Source: Desulfobacterales bacterium
GTDB taxonomy: Bacteria; Desulfobacterota; Desulfobacteria; Desulfobacterales; JASJAZ01
Direction: 5' to 3'
NCBI GenBank assembly: GCA_030066785.1
Contig: JASJAZ010000040.1
Span: 1 to 39,432, forward strand
DNA length: 39,432 nucleotides
Below are positions 24,215 to 31,241 of the stretch, in pieces (within the stretch, counting starts at the first letter, position 1; each line of letters opens with the position of its first letter). Made by a program: the position numbers and the translations under genes. The notes under the pieces were generated by a model. It did not search any database and was not told where the DNA came from. It saw only the letters and a program-made list of their open reading frames with translations.

Positions 24215-24628
24215 TTACTTAATGAAGCGCAAGCTGACTTTAGATTTGTTTTGTGAAACCAGCGTGAAGGTGTGTTCATATAGACGAAAATTCTTGCGGG
24301 CGGATTTGATCGGAATTTTATAGGCATACCCATATTGAGGATCCAGATCGAGAATGTAAACATCAATCAATAGATAGTCGCTGTCAACCCCCCGGTACTT
24401 TAGTTTGGTTTTGCCAAACTTTGTAAGGGTATCAGCATGCAGGATAATTTTGCTTCCCAGTTTGGTTATCTCGTAAGGGGTCTTTGTATAACCGGGGGCT
24501 GATGGTGCTCTTTGGTGAGTTGGGTTGGTAGCCCCGATCGCTAAGTAATACATGAAACTGGAAAATATGAGCGCTGCAATAGTAAAGTAGAGAATGCTCG
24601 GCCAGCGATGTCGATCAGTTCTTTCCAT
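24215..24628 (-). CDS. Hypothetical membrane-anchored protein
   Basis: A 137-residue protein with one N-terminal transmembrane segment (about 12-32, WPSILYFTIAALIFSSFMYYLAIG) and a beta-rich periplasmic domain (50-137) containing YEITKLGSKIILHADTLTKF and a conserved-looking YGYAYKIPIKSARKNFRLYEH. No family is recognised. It is probably an envelope protein anchored by an uncleaved signal. A dyad at 24691-24708 lies about 65 bases upstream and may be its operator. Confidence 0.6.
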   Translation of the reverse strand: MERTDRHRWPSILYFTIAALIFSSFMYYLAIGATNPTHQRAPSAPGYTKTPYEITKLGSKIILHADTLTKFGKTKLKYRGVDSDYLLIDVYILDLDPQYGYAYKIPIKSARKNFRLYEHTFTLVSQNKSKVSLRFIK

Positions 24629-24955
24629 GCGTTTATTATCAAGAGTGGTTTATGTTTTATTGTATGCGTGCCTTAACTTGGCCATACATATTTAATATCG
24701 GTATTAAACTTAGTTAGCTAAACAAGCATAGAAAATATTCTAAGAAGATTCGAGAGAAGGTCAAGCGGCAGGGACATATTTTAGGAATTGTTTTGAGATT
24801 ATTTTAGGCTTGATTGTTCATGTGGAGTGCGGTTGACTTTTTTTGGTGTATTTGATGTGTAAAGATAACCTTCTATTCCAAGAAAGCCACGCAGATGATC
24901 TCTGATAACACGATCAAACCATTTGATTGAAGCTGTGATACAGGAGTTGCATTAA
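24629..24955. other. Divergent intergenic region
   Basis: About 330 AT-rich bases between divergently transcribed genes. It contains the dyad at 24691-24708 and a lone TTGACT at 24833-24838 without a good -10 box at normal spacing (TGTAAA only at 19 bases). I see no RNA gene or small coding frame. Confidence 0.5.
24691..24708. promoter_or_regulatory. Dyad TTTAATA-TCGG-TATTAAA, candidate operator
   Basis: A perfect seven-base inverted repeat with a four-base centre, in the gap between the divergent genes at 24628 (minus) and 24956 (plus), and nearer the former. Its size and symmetry fit a dimeric repressor site. No regulator gene is adjacent. Confidence 0.4.
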
Positions 24956-25747
24956 ATGGGTCAAACAATCTATCAGGTTGATGCTTTTACGTCGGTTGCA
25001 TTTAAGGGCAACCCGGCCGCAGTCTGTGTTATGGAGGCCGCCGCTGGTAAGAACTGGATGCAGCTGGTCGCCCGTGAAATGAATCTTTCTGAAACCGCAT
25101 TTGTGGTCGCCCAGGACGACGGTTTTAACCTGCGATGGTTTACACCGGTGACCGAGGTTGATCTGTGCGGCCATGCCACTCTGGCCAGTGCCCATATTTT
25201 GTGGGAGACTGGCATGTTGGAACCATCGCAAGCCATCCATTTTCATTCACGCAGCGGTTTGCTCAGCGCCCGTCGGCGTCAAAATATTATTGAACTCGAT
25301 TTTCCCGCTACCCCCGATAAATCGGCACCCCTTCCAAATGGACTAGCTGAGGCATTGCAGGCCAAACCGATTTATGCTGGCCGCAGCCGGTTTGACTATA
25401 TCTTGGAATTGGATTCGGAAGAAACCGTTCGCAGGTTGCAACCCGACATGACGGCGCTCAAACAGCTGGATGTGCGGGGTGTGATCGTCACCAGCAGATC
25501 GAGTTCCCCGGAATTTGATTTTATTTCACGGTTTTTTGCACCAGCCGCCGGGGTGGATGAGGATCCCGTCACGGGTTCAGCCCACTGCTGTTTGGGGCCT
25601 TATTGGCAGCGCCGAATGCAAAAATCGGATTTCAAGGCATTTCAAGCCTCTGAAAGGGGTGGGGAGGTCTGGGTACGAATGGCTGAAGATCGCGTTTTAC
25701 TGGGCGGTGAAGCGGTTACAGTCATGCGCGGCGAATTGAATGATTAA
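24956..25747 (+). CDS. PhzF-family isomerase
   Basis: A 263-residue cytoplasmic protein of the PhzF/DapF-like fold. It shows YQVDAFTSVAFKGNPAAVC at the start, the catalytic-type Glu in MNLSETAFV (near residue 45), FTPVTEVDLCGHATLASAH, and in the second half DEDPVTGSAHCCLGPYW. All are hallmarks of PhzF-like proteins. Family members isomerise by proton transfer (PhzF itself in phenazine synthesis), but most, as here without phenazine genes, have unknown substrates. AGGAG precedes ATG 24956. The stop overlaps the nominal upstream extension of the HIT gene, and the two are close enough for co-transcription. Confidence 0.88.
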   Translation: MGQTIYQVDAFTSVAFKGNPAAVCVMEAAAGKNWMQLVAREMNLSETAFVVAQDDGFNLRWFTPVTEVDLCGHATLASAHILWETGMLEPSQAIHFHSRSGLLSARRRQNIIELDFPATPDKSAPLPNGLAEALQAKPIYAGRSRFDYILELDSEETVRRLQPDMTALKQLDVRGVIVTSRSSSPEFDFISRFFAPAAGVDEDPVTGSAHCCLGPYWQRRMQKSDFKAFQASERGGEVWVRMAEDRVLLGGEAVTVMRGELND

Positions 25748-25838
25748 AGCGTTTTTAAACTCAAATCGGTTTTTAAAGCAGCAATCCTATATTATTTGGC
25801 AATCGACCACTTATTTACAAGGTGAAAGGAGGTCTGGC

Positions 25839-26258
25839 ATGGAAGACTGTATTTTTTGCAAAATTGTGAAAGGTGAATTGCCATGTTTCAAGGTTTATGA
25901 AGATGAGCGGGTACTCGCCTTTGAGGATATTAACCCGATTTCAAAGGGCCACACATTGATTATTCCCAAGAATCACGCTGAAAATCTTTGGCAGATTTCA
26001 CCCGATGATTTAACGGCGATTCATTTGGCATCCAAAAAGGTGGCGACGGCCATTAAGCAAGCGCTTAATCCGTTGGGGGTAGCGACTTTGCAGCTTAACG
26101 GCAAAGGCGTCAATCAGCTTGTCATGCATTATCATTTGCACCTGGTCCCGCGATCCGATGATGAGCCGGAGCTATCCATAACCGCCTGGGAACTTGAGCA
26201 GGGTGATATGGAGGCCATTAGAGCCACCGGTGAAAAAATAAGCGCTGCTTTGGTATAA
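25839..26258 (+). CDS. HIT-family nucleotide hydrolase
   Basis: The frame is open from 25740, but AAAGGAGG ahead of ATG 25839 and the family start MEDCIFCKIVKGELPC fix the 139-residue product. It has a CxxC zinc-type pair at the start, the substrate-binding PISKGHTLIIPKNH, and the HIT triad in VMHYHLHLVPR (HxHxHLV pattern, catalytic middle His). These enzymes hydrolyse adenosine phosphoramidates and similar dinucleotides in the cytoplasm. It lies directly after the PhzF-like gene on the same strand. Confidence 0.93.
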   Translation: MEDCIFCKIVKGELPCFKVYEDERVLAFEDINPISKGHTLIIPKNHAENLWQISPDDLTAIHLASKKVATAIKQALNPLGVATLQLNGKGVNQLVMHYHLHLVPRSDDEPELSITAWELEQGDMEAIRATGEKISAALV

Positions 26259-26409
26259 CGGCCTATCATCTAACCAAGCTTTCAAACAACCATTATAATG
26301 TGGTTTAATACTGGTGGATAGCATCACTGTGCCCCGAAGTTTAAGGAGGCGGTAAGCTTATTTTTATCTTCCACATACCATTTAACCCACAAACGCATTA
26401 AAGGGCATC

Positions 26410-26865
26410 ATGGTTAAAGAAATCATTATACCCAAGGAAAAAGCCGTATTTTGGCTGGATACAAACGGCTGCTGGCACAACGTGCATGGTAAGTTTCAGC
26501 ATAAAAAAATAATAGACTATTTTCATGCATCGATTCAGAAAGATCAAAATGGCTACTATCTGACGCAGTCCAATGGACAAATTATGGAAAAGGTCTATTT
26601 TCGCTACGAGGACACCGCTCTATTTGTGTTTGATGTTGAGATTACCAATGACAACGTGTTGCTGAACCTGAATACCCAAAAACAGATAAACTTAAACCCC
26701 ACCAAACTGTTCACTCATAAAGATAGTTTATATATGCAGCTTGGCGATGATCGAATCAAATTTGTCGAACGCGCGTTGATGAAGATATCAAAAATTATGA
26801 CCTCCTCAGACGATCAGTTTTTTATTACCATCCATCATCGCAAATATAAAATTGATGAAGCCTGA
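26410..26865 (+). CDS. DUF1285-like protein
   Basis: A 151-residue soluble protein. Its first part, with an aromatic strand FWLDTNGCWHNVHGKF, then KKIIDYFHASIQKDQNGYYLTQ, follows the layout of DUF1285 proteins (residue to be written, short helix ending in yF, then an RD-x-G-x-Y-x-L strand). The second part is beta-rich (VFDVEITNDNVLLNLNTQ). Function is unknown. The stop is TGA, one of several showing TGA is a normal stop in this genome. A hairpin follows at 26872-26894. Confidence 0.6.
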   Translation: MVKEIIIPKEKAVFWLDTNGCWHNVHGKFQHKKIIDYFHASIQKDQNGYYLTQSNGQIMEKVYFRYEDTALFVFDVEITNDNVLLNLNTQKQINLNPTKLFTHKDSLYMQLGDDRIKFVERALMKISKIMTSSDDQFFITIHHRKYKIDEA

Positions 26866-26871
26866 GCGAAG

Positions 26872-26894
26872 ATATGGACATCACGGGTCCATAT
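26872..26894 (+). terminator. Hairpin ATATGGAC/GTCCATAT after the DUF1285-like gene
   Basis: Eight-base perfect arms with a seven-base loop starting six bases after the stop. There is no U-run, so its function as an intrinsic terminator is uncertain. Confidence 0.4.
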
Positions 26895-26967
26895 TCCGGC
26901 CGGCCCCAAACAGATGATTCCATGCCAAATTCAGGTCACCTTTTAAATTGATGGACGGACAATGTAA

Positions 26968-27069
26968 ATGCAACCACGGGTAAAACGTCTACTGATCGGG
27001 TTTGCCAGTCTGCTGTTGCTTGTTATCGTCAGGCAATTTATCGGGGATGTGATGGAAGCATTTCCCTAA
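26968..27069 (+). CDS. Possible 33-residue single-span membrane peptide
   Basis: A short frame starting MQPRVKRLLIGF with a single hydrophobic helix (LLIGFASLLLLVIVRQFI) and a positively charged N-terminus, as in real small membrane proteins. A purine-rich GGACGGACAATGTAA precedes it. The stop is 35 bases before the next small membrane gene, so the two may be translated from one transcript. There is no family match. Confidence 0.45.
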   Translation: MQPRVKRLLIGFASLLLLVIVRQFIGDVMEAFP

Positions 27070-27103
27070 ATCGGTGCTAAACAGCAAGGAGAGCTAATAT
27101 TTT

Positions 27104-27322
27104 ATGTGGGATTTTCTTGATCGGATACCGTATTCGATTCTGATCGTTGTGACCGTGCTGATGTTGCTGGCACCGTTTCGTCCCATGCCGCACGTGGTTG
27201 AAAAACTGGTGATGTTAAAAAACGGCACCTTGCATAAGCCGATGGATATATTTGACCTTTTTTATCACCTGCTTCCCTTGATCATTCTGATTATCAAATT
27301 CATCCGGGCTCAAAGGGGTTAA
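27104..27322 (+). CDS. Small two-helix membrane protein
   Basis: A 72-residue protein with two hydrophobic helices (about 10-25, YSILIVVTVLMLLAPF, and 50-67, DLFYHLLPLIILIIKFI) joined by a charged loop, and a basic C-terminus (RAQRG). AGGAG lies 12-13 bases before ATG 27104. No family is recognised. It precedes the PlsB-like acyltransferase by about 80 bases in the same direction, so it could be an accessory of it, but nothing in the sequence shows this. Confidence 0.6.
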   Translation: MWDFLDRIPYSILIVVTVLMLLAPFRPMPHVVEKLVMLKNGTLHKPMDIFDLFYHLLPLIILIIKFIRAQRG

Positions 27323-27400
27323 AACCAGATTTTTTTTGCAGGCAAACACTGAAATGCAGTCGCCCTTCAATTATAACGATGCTGTGGGAAATTCGGATTG

Positions 27401-28834
27401 ATGACTAATTTGATTGCGATACCCTTGTGGCTGTTGCTTTTGTTGCTGGGCTTCAGCATTTGGGCGGTCCTTGATCGGATACTCATTCCAAGCACGCGCT
27501 GGTTCATTCGTCGACGGGTCAATCGACTGATCGATGACATCAGTACCCGCCTGGATATTAAGATCAAACCCCTCCAGCTTACCAAACGGCAAGTGCTCAT
27601 CGATCGACTGGTCTATGACCCTAAAGTTATTGCCGCCATTCAGCGGTATGCTGAACACACTGATACGCCGCGAGATATCGTTCAAAGCCAGGTGTTTGGG
27701 TATGCCCGTGAAATCGTGCCTTCATTCAATGCGTATCTCTACTTTCGTTGCGGCTATTGGATTGCCAAGAGAATTGCCCGCCTGCTTTATCGGGTGCGCG
27801 TGGGTATTTTAGATGAAAACCAGTTTCAAGGGGTTGATCCGGATGCGACGGTGGTATTTGTTATGAATCACCGCAGCAACATGGATTATATTCTGGTGGC
27901 ATTTCTGGCCGCGGAGCGCACAACCTTATCATATGCCGTCGGCGAGTGGGCCCGGATTTGGCCGCTACAAACATTGATTCGCGCAATGGGCGCATTTTTT
28001 GTACGCCGTAATTCAGGCAATCCTCTGTATCGAAAGGTCCTGGAACGCTATGTCCATATGGCGACCAAAGAGGGGGTGTGCCAAGCTGTCTTTTTGGAAG
28101 GTGGTTTGAGCCGCGATGGTTGCTTACGGCCGCCCAAGCTTGGTTTCATTGATTACATGCTGCGGGGATTCAACCCGAATAGCGATCGGGATATTATCTT
28201 CATCCCCGTTGGTATCAATTATGATCGCGTGCTTGAAGACCGGAGTCTTTTACGGATGCTCGATCCTGAGGCTGAAAAACGGAGTGCCTGGTTTGCCATT
28301 CGAACCACTATCCGGTTTATTTGGCGCAGTGCGGTATTGATGGCTTTGAGCCGTTGGCAGCGCTTCGGGTATGCATCGGTTAACTTCGGAAAACCGGTTT
28401 CAGCCAAAGCATATTGTGCGCAACATAACGTCATCTTCAGCAACAGCGCGCGCAAGGAACGGTTTCCGGAAGTTGAAAAGCTCTGTTACCAGCTGTTGCA
28501 AGGCATTGCCACCGTTATCCCGGTCCTGCCGGTTTCTCTGCTGGCCAGCATTTTTTTGGATTTGCACAACTCTGCCCTTGATATTGTAGAGCTTGAAGCA
28601 CGTGTGAACCACAATTTACAAAAACTGCATCAGCAGGGCGCACCGGTTTATGATACCCCTCGTAATTTGCGGGCGCACACCATTGCGCGGGCCTTGAATA
28701 CCATGAAGATGCGCAGAATGGTTCAGGAAGCCAATGGCAAATACATGGCCCATCCGGATGCCCGCGATATCCTTTTCTATTATGCCAATGCCATCGGTCA
28801 CTGGAAAGAGCGCCGCTCGGAGGCAACGCATTAA
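27401..28834 (+). CDS. PlsB-like 1-acyl/glycerol-3-phosphate acyltransferase
   Basis: A 477-residue protein. The frame begins with TTG 27398, but ATG 27401 is the likely start. An N-terminal transmembrane helix (3-25, IPLWLLLLLLGFSIWAVL) anchors it. The acyltransferase motifs are: block I NHRSNMDYILV, block II GAFFVRRNSGNPLYRKVLERYV, block III VFLEGGLSRDGCLR and block IV FIPVGINYDRV. These resemble the GPAT/PlsB branch (HRSHMDY, FVEGGRSRTG) more than PlsC. It is much shorter than PlsB (about 800), lacking PlsB's long N-terminal and part of the C-terminal region. Substrate preference is therefore open. It should work at the membrane in phospholipid assembly. Confidence 0.8.
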   Translation: MTNLIAIPLWLLLLLLGFSIWAVLDRILIPSTRWFIRRRVNRLIDDISTRLDIKIKPLQLTKRQVLIDRLVYDPKVIAAIQRYAEHTDTPRDIVQSQVFGYAREIVPSFNAYLYFRCGYWIAKRIARLLYRVRVGILDENQFQGVDPDATVVFVMNHRSNMDYILVAFLAAERTTLSYAVGEWARIWPLQTLIRAMGAFFVRRNSGNPLYRKVLERYVHMATKEGVCQAVFLEGGLSRDGCLRPPKLGFIDYMLRGFNPNSDRDIIFIPVGINYDRVLEDRSLLRMLDPEAEKRSAWFAIRTTIRFIWRSAVLMALSRWQRFGYASVNFGKPVSAKAYCAQHNVIFSNSARKERFPEVEKLCYQLLQGIATVIPVLPVSLLASIFLDLHNSALDIVELEARVNHNLQKLHQQGAPVYDTPRNLRAHTIARALNTMKMRRMVQEANGKYMAHPDARDILFYYANAIGHWKERRSEATH

Positions 28835-28974
28835 TTTTCGGGCAAGAAAAGACGGGCGGCCTACCAGCGTGTGGTCGATCGTAAAATCAGACCAAAATAC
28901 CGAAAGTTCACGGCACACTGCAGGCAAACCCCCCCAGGCGAAATGCGGGATACAAGCAACCGTCTGCCGATTCG

Positions 28975-29003
28975 TTGACAGAAGCGCCTTTCACTTTTAT
29001 ACT
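28975..29003 (+). promoter_or_regulatory. Sigma-70 promoter for the redox operon
   Basis: TTGACA (28975-28980), exactly 17 bases, TATACT (28998-29003): a near-consensus promoter. The predicted start near 29010 gives a long leader of about 150 bases before the GTG at 29160. Confidence 0.7.
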
Positions 29004-29031
29004 GCGGTGTATATGTTGACCCGGGTACGCT

Positions 29032-29122
29032 GTGTCCAAGGACACGGTTTAAATCTTTGCTATAAAAATCTGCCTGAACTTAGGTTGATTTTCACGGGCT
29101 ATTAAATTTGTGGTCAGGCAGA
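29032..29122 (+). promoter_or_regulatory. Structured 5' leader of the DUF6599 operon
   Basis: Two perfect inverted repeats lie in the predicted leader: GTGTCC-AA-GGACAC (29032-29045) and TCTGCCTGA (29069-29077) / TCAGGCAGA (29114-29122) with a 36-base loop. They fit an RNA-level control element or an attenuator, but neither matches a riboswitch class that I recognise, and the first, with a two-base loop, could be a DNA operator. Confidence 0.4.
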
Positions 29123-29159
29123 CGGCTAACGAATCTAACTTCGCGCTTAAACAGTTACA

Positions 29160-30167
29160 GTGACATCTTTAATTAACAAAACCTCAAAAACGCAAACACT
29201 TGTTAGCGCATGTATTTACCTGGTATTGGTTGTCACCGCGTCCGGGATTTTGATACGTCAGTTCGACCTCAATCCCGCTGTCAATGTTATGCGTCAACAA
29301 GACTCGCCTGGCCTGCAAAGTCCAGAGACACGCGCCTTTGAGGCCATCGTTCCGCTTGAAGGCCATTTGCTACCGATCACTCCCGCCGAGCAGTTTGGCC
29401 CGGATACCCTATCGGATAAGATAAATGGTAAAGCCGAATTGTACCTGTCGGCTCACTTCAAGAGCCTGAAAACCCAGCGTTTTAAAGGCTTAAACGACAG
29501 CTCCTGGTGGATTGAAATCTATATTTACGACATGGCCACCGGTGAAAATGCCTTTGCAGTTTACAGTTCGCAGATGCGCGATGATGCCCAGCCGATCGAT
29601 GTGGGACAATATGCGTACCGTACCCCTAATGCGCTTTTTTGGGTTCACGGGCCCTATTATGTGGAGGCAATTGCCTCAGCCGTCTCCACAGATGCCGTAG
29701 ATGCCATGGAGGCGGCCGCACAGGCTTTTGTCAAAAAAATACGTGTAAAAGCATCCCGGGTAACGCTTCAAACATTATTTCCGCCGGAAGGACTTGAACA
29801 AGATAGCATCAAAATGATTCCAGCCGATGTTTTTGGGTATGATCGGTTTGATAAGGTACTGATTGCTGATTACCAACAGGGTTCCCACACGGCCACTGCA
29901 TTTCTTTCAAAGCGTGCGAACTCTGATGAGGCGGCTGCATTGGCCGATGGCTTTCATGCATTTTTGTTAAACTTCGGTGGTATCGCCCAGCCACCCATGG
30001 CGGAACTGCCGCATGCCAGGATCGTAGAGATTTTTGACACCTTTGACATTGTATTTAAGCGCGGGCGCTACCTGGCCGGCATCCATGAGGCCGCTGATTT
30101 AGACCACGCCCTGGCGTTAGCCCGAAAGCTTGATCAGCGATTGACGGAGGCAGGCGATGACAAATGA
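29160..30167 (+). CDS. DUF6599-like exported protein
   Basis: A 335-residue protein starting with GTG. The N-terminal hydrophobic helix (about 15-35, VSACIYLVLVVTASGILI) is a signal anchor. The rest is a periplasmic domain with two similar-looking halves (YLSAHFKSLKTQRFKG, then FLSKRANSDEAAALADGF and HARIVEIFDTFDIVFKRGRYLAGI). This fits the DUF6599 family usually found with DUF362 and NapH-like genes. Function is unknown; a substrate- or cofactor-binding partner for the redox proteins is inference. The last codons overlap the DUF362 gene by 11 bases (the start at 30157 lies within it), showing translational coupling. Confidence 0.7.
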   Translation: MTSLINKTSKTQTLVSACIYLVLVVTASGILIRQFDLNPAVNVMRQQDSPGLQSPETRAFEAIVPLEGHLLPITPAEQFGPDTLSDKINGKAELYLSAHFKSLKTQRFKGLNDSSWWIEIYIYDMATGENAFAVYSSQMRDDAQPIDVGQYAYRTPNALFWVHGPYYVEAIASAVSTDAVDAMEAAAQAFVKKIRVKASRVTLQTLFPPEGLEQDSIKMIPADVFGYDRFDKVLIADYQQGSHTATAFLSKRANSDEAAALADGFHAFLLNFGGIAQPPMAELPHARIVEIFDTFDIVFKRGRYLAGIHEAADLDHALALARKLDQRLTEAGDDK

Positions 30168-31152
30168 CCCCAAACCTTCGGATCTCAATCGCCGCCAGTT
30201 TATTATTCGCTCAACCAAGGCGGGCGCCGCATTGGCCGCCACTTGGGCTGTAGGTTACGGACTTTATGATACCGTCGGTCCATCAAGCCAAGCGGTTAGA
30301 CAAACCAGCGTCAGCCTGGCGGATTTTTCAGTCAGCGGCCAACAGCCGCGCATGTGTGTGGCGCGTGGTGCTGATCGTAAGAAAAGTCTAGCCTATGCCC
30401 TTAAGGCCGTTGGTGGACTGGAATCCTATATCAAATCCGGCGATCGGGTGTTGCTCAAAGTCAATGCGGCTTTTGCCACCCCACCGATGCTATCAGCAAC
30501 CACCCATCCGATACTGGTTACGGAACTGTGCCGACGTTGCTTCCAGGCCGGCGCCGCTAATGTCATTGTCACCGACAATCCCATTAATGATCCGACCAGC
30601 TGTTTTACCTTGACCGGCATTGCCGAAGCCGCTCGCTCGGCGGGTGCGGAATTAATCGTACCTCGTCAGCAATCATTTCGTCCCATTACCGTGCCCAATG
30701 CCCGGCTGATTCGCGACTGGCCGCTTTTATATGAACCGTTTCGGCAGGTAAATAAGGTCATCGGCATCACCCCGGTCAAAGATCATCATCGCAGCGGTGC
30801 TTCCATGGTAATGAAGAATTGGTATGGCTTGCTGGGCGGGCGTCGCAACATTTTTCACCAAGAGGTTCACACCATCATTAAAGAATTAGCCATGATGGTA
30901 CGTCCCACACTCGTCATTTTAGATGGAACGACGACGATGATGCGCAATGGCCCCACCGGCGGGTCCCTTTCGGATTTAAAATCAACTAACACCATGATTG
31001 TCAGCACGGATCAGGTTGCTGCCGACGCTTTTGGCGCCACCCTATTGGGAAAAAATCTATCTGATCTACCATTTATCGCCCAAGCTCAGGAAGCTGGTAT
31101 CGGAACTGCTGATTACCAATCCTTAAATCCGCAAATGGTTGATATCAGTTAA
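30157..31152 (+). CDS. DUF362 protein with Tat signal
   Basis: A 331-residue protein with a twin-arginine leader (LNRRQFIIRSTKAGAALAATWAVG, residues 10-33), so it is probably exported folded. The body matches the DUF362 fold: residues 70-330 contain GLESYIKSGDRVLLKVNAAF, TDNPINDPTSCF and VIGITPVKDHHRSGASMVMKNWYGLLGG. Cysteine content is low and there is no ferredoxin motif of its own. It is expected to be a periplasmic redox or cofactor-binding protein. DUF362 proteins are often encoded with ferredoxin-type proteins. It overlaps the upstream gene and is followed 89 bases later by the iron-sulfur membrane protein. Confidence 0.85.
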   Translation: MTNDPKPSDLNRRQFIIRSTKAGAALAATWAVGYGLYDTVGPSSQAVRQTSVSLADFSVSGQQPRMCVARGADRKKSLAYALKAVGGLESYIKSGDRVLLKVNAAFATPPMLSATTHPILVTELCRRCFQAGAANVIVTDNPINDPTSCFTLTGIAEAARSAGAELIVPRQQSFRPITVPNARLIRDWPLLYEPFRQVNKVIGITPVKDHHRSGASMVMKNWYGLLGGRRNIFHQEVHTIIKELAMMVRPTLVILDGTTTMMRNGPTGGSLSDLKSTNTMIVSTDQVAADAFGATLLGKNLSDLPFIAQAQEAGIGTADYQSLNPQMVDIS

Positions 31153-31241
31153 TTGGTTTTTAATGTTCACCTGTTAAATGAAGTTAGCGTGATCGTTCGT
31201 CTGAACACATAATCAAATTTGTATAATGGTGCACTGAACCC

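Larger units (their letters stand above)
28835..29159. other. Intergenic region with promoter and leader
   Basis: About 325 bases between the acyltransferase stop and the GTG of the next gene. It contains the near-consensus promoter at 28975-29003 and the inverted repeats at 29032-29122. No further coding frame with a ribosome site is seen. Confidence 0.6.

Noticed and set aside
28734-29105. 123-residue frame continuing past the acyltransferase stop
   Set aside because: It overlaps the acyltransferase in another frame, has no ribosome site or motif, and runs through the promoter at 28975-29003.
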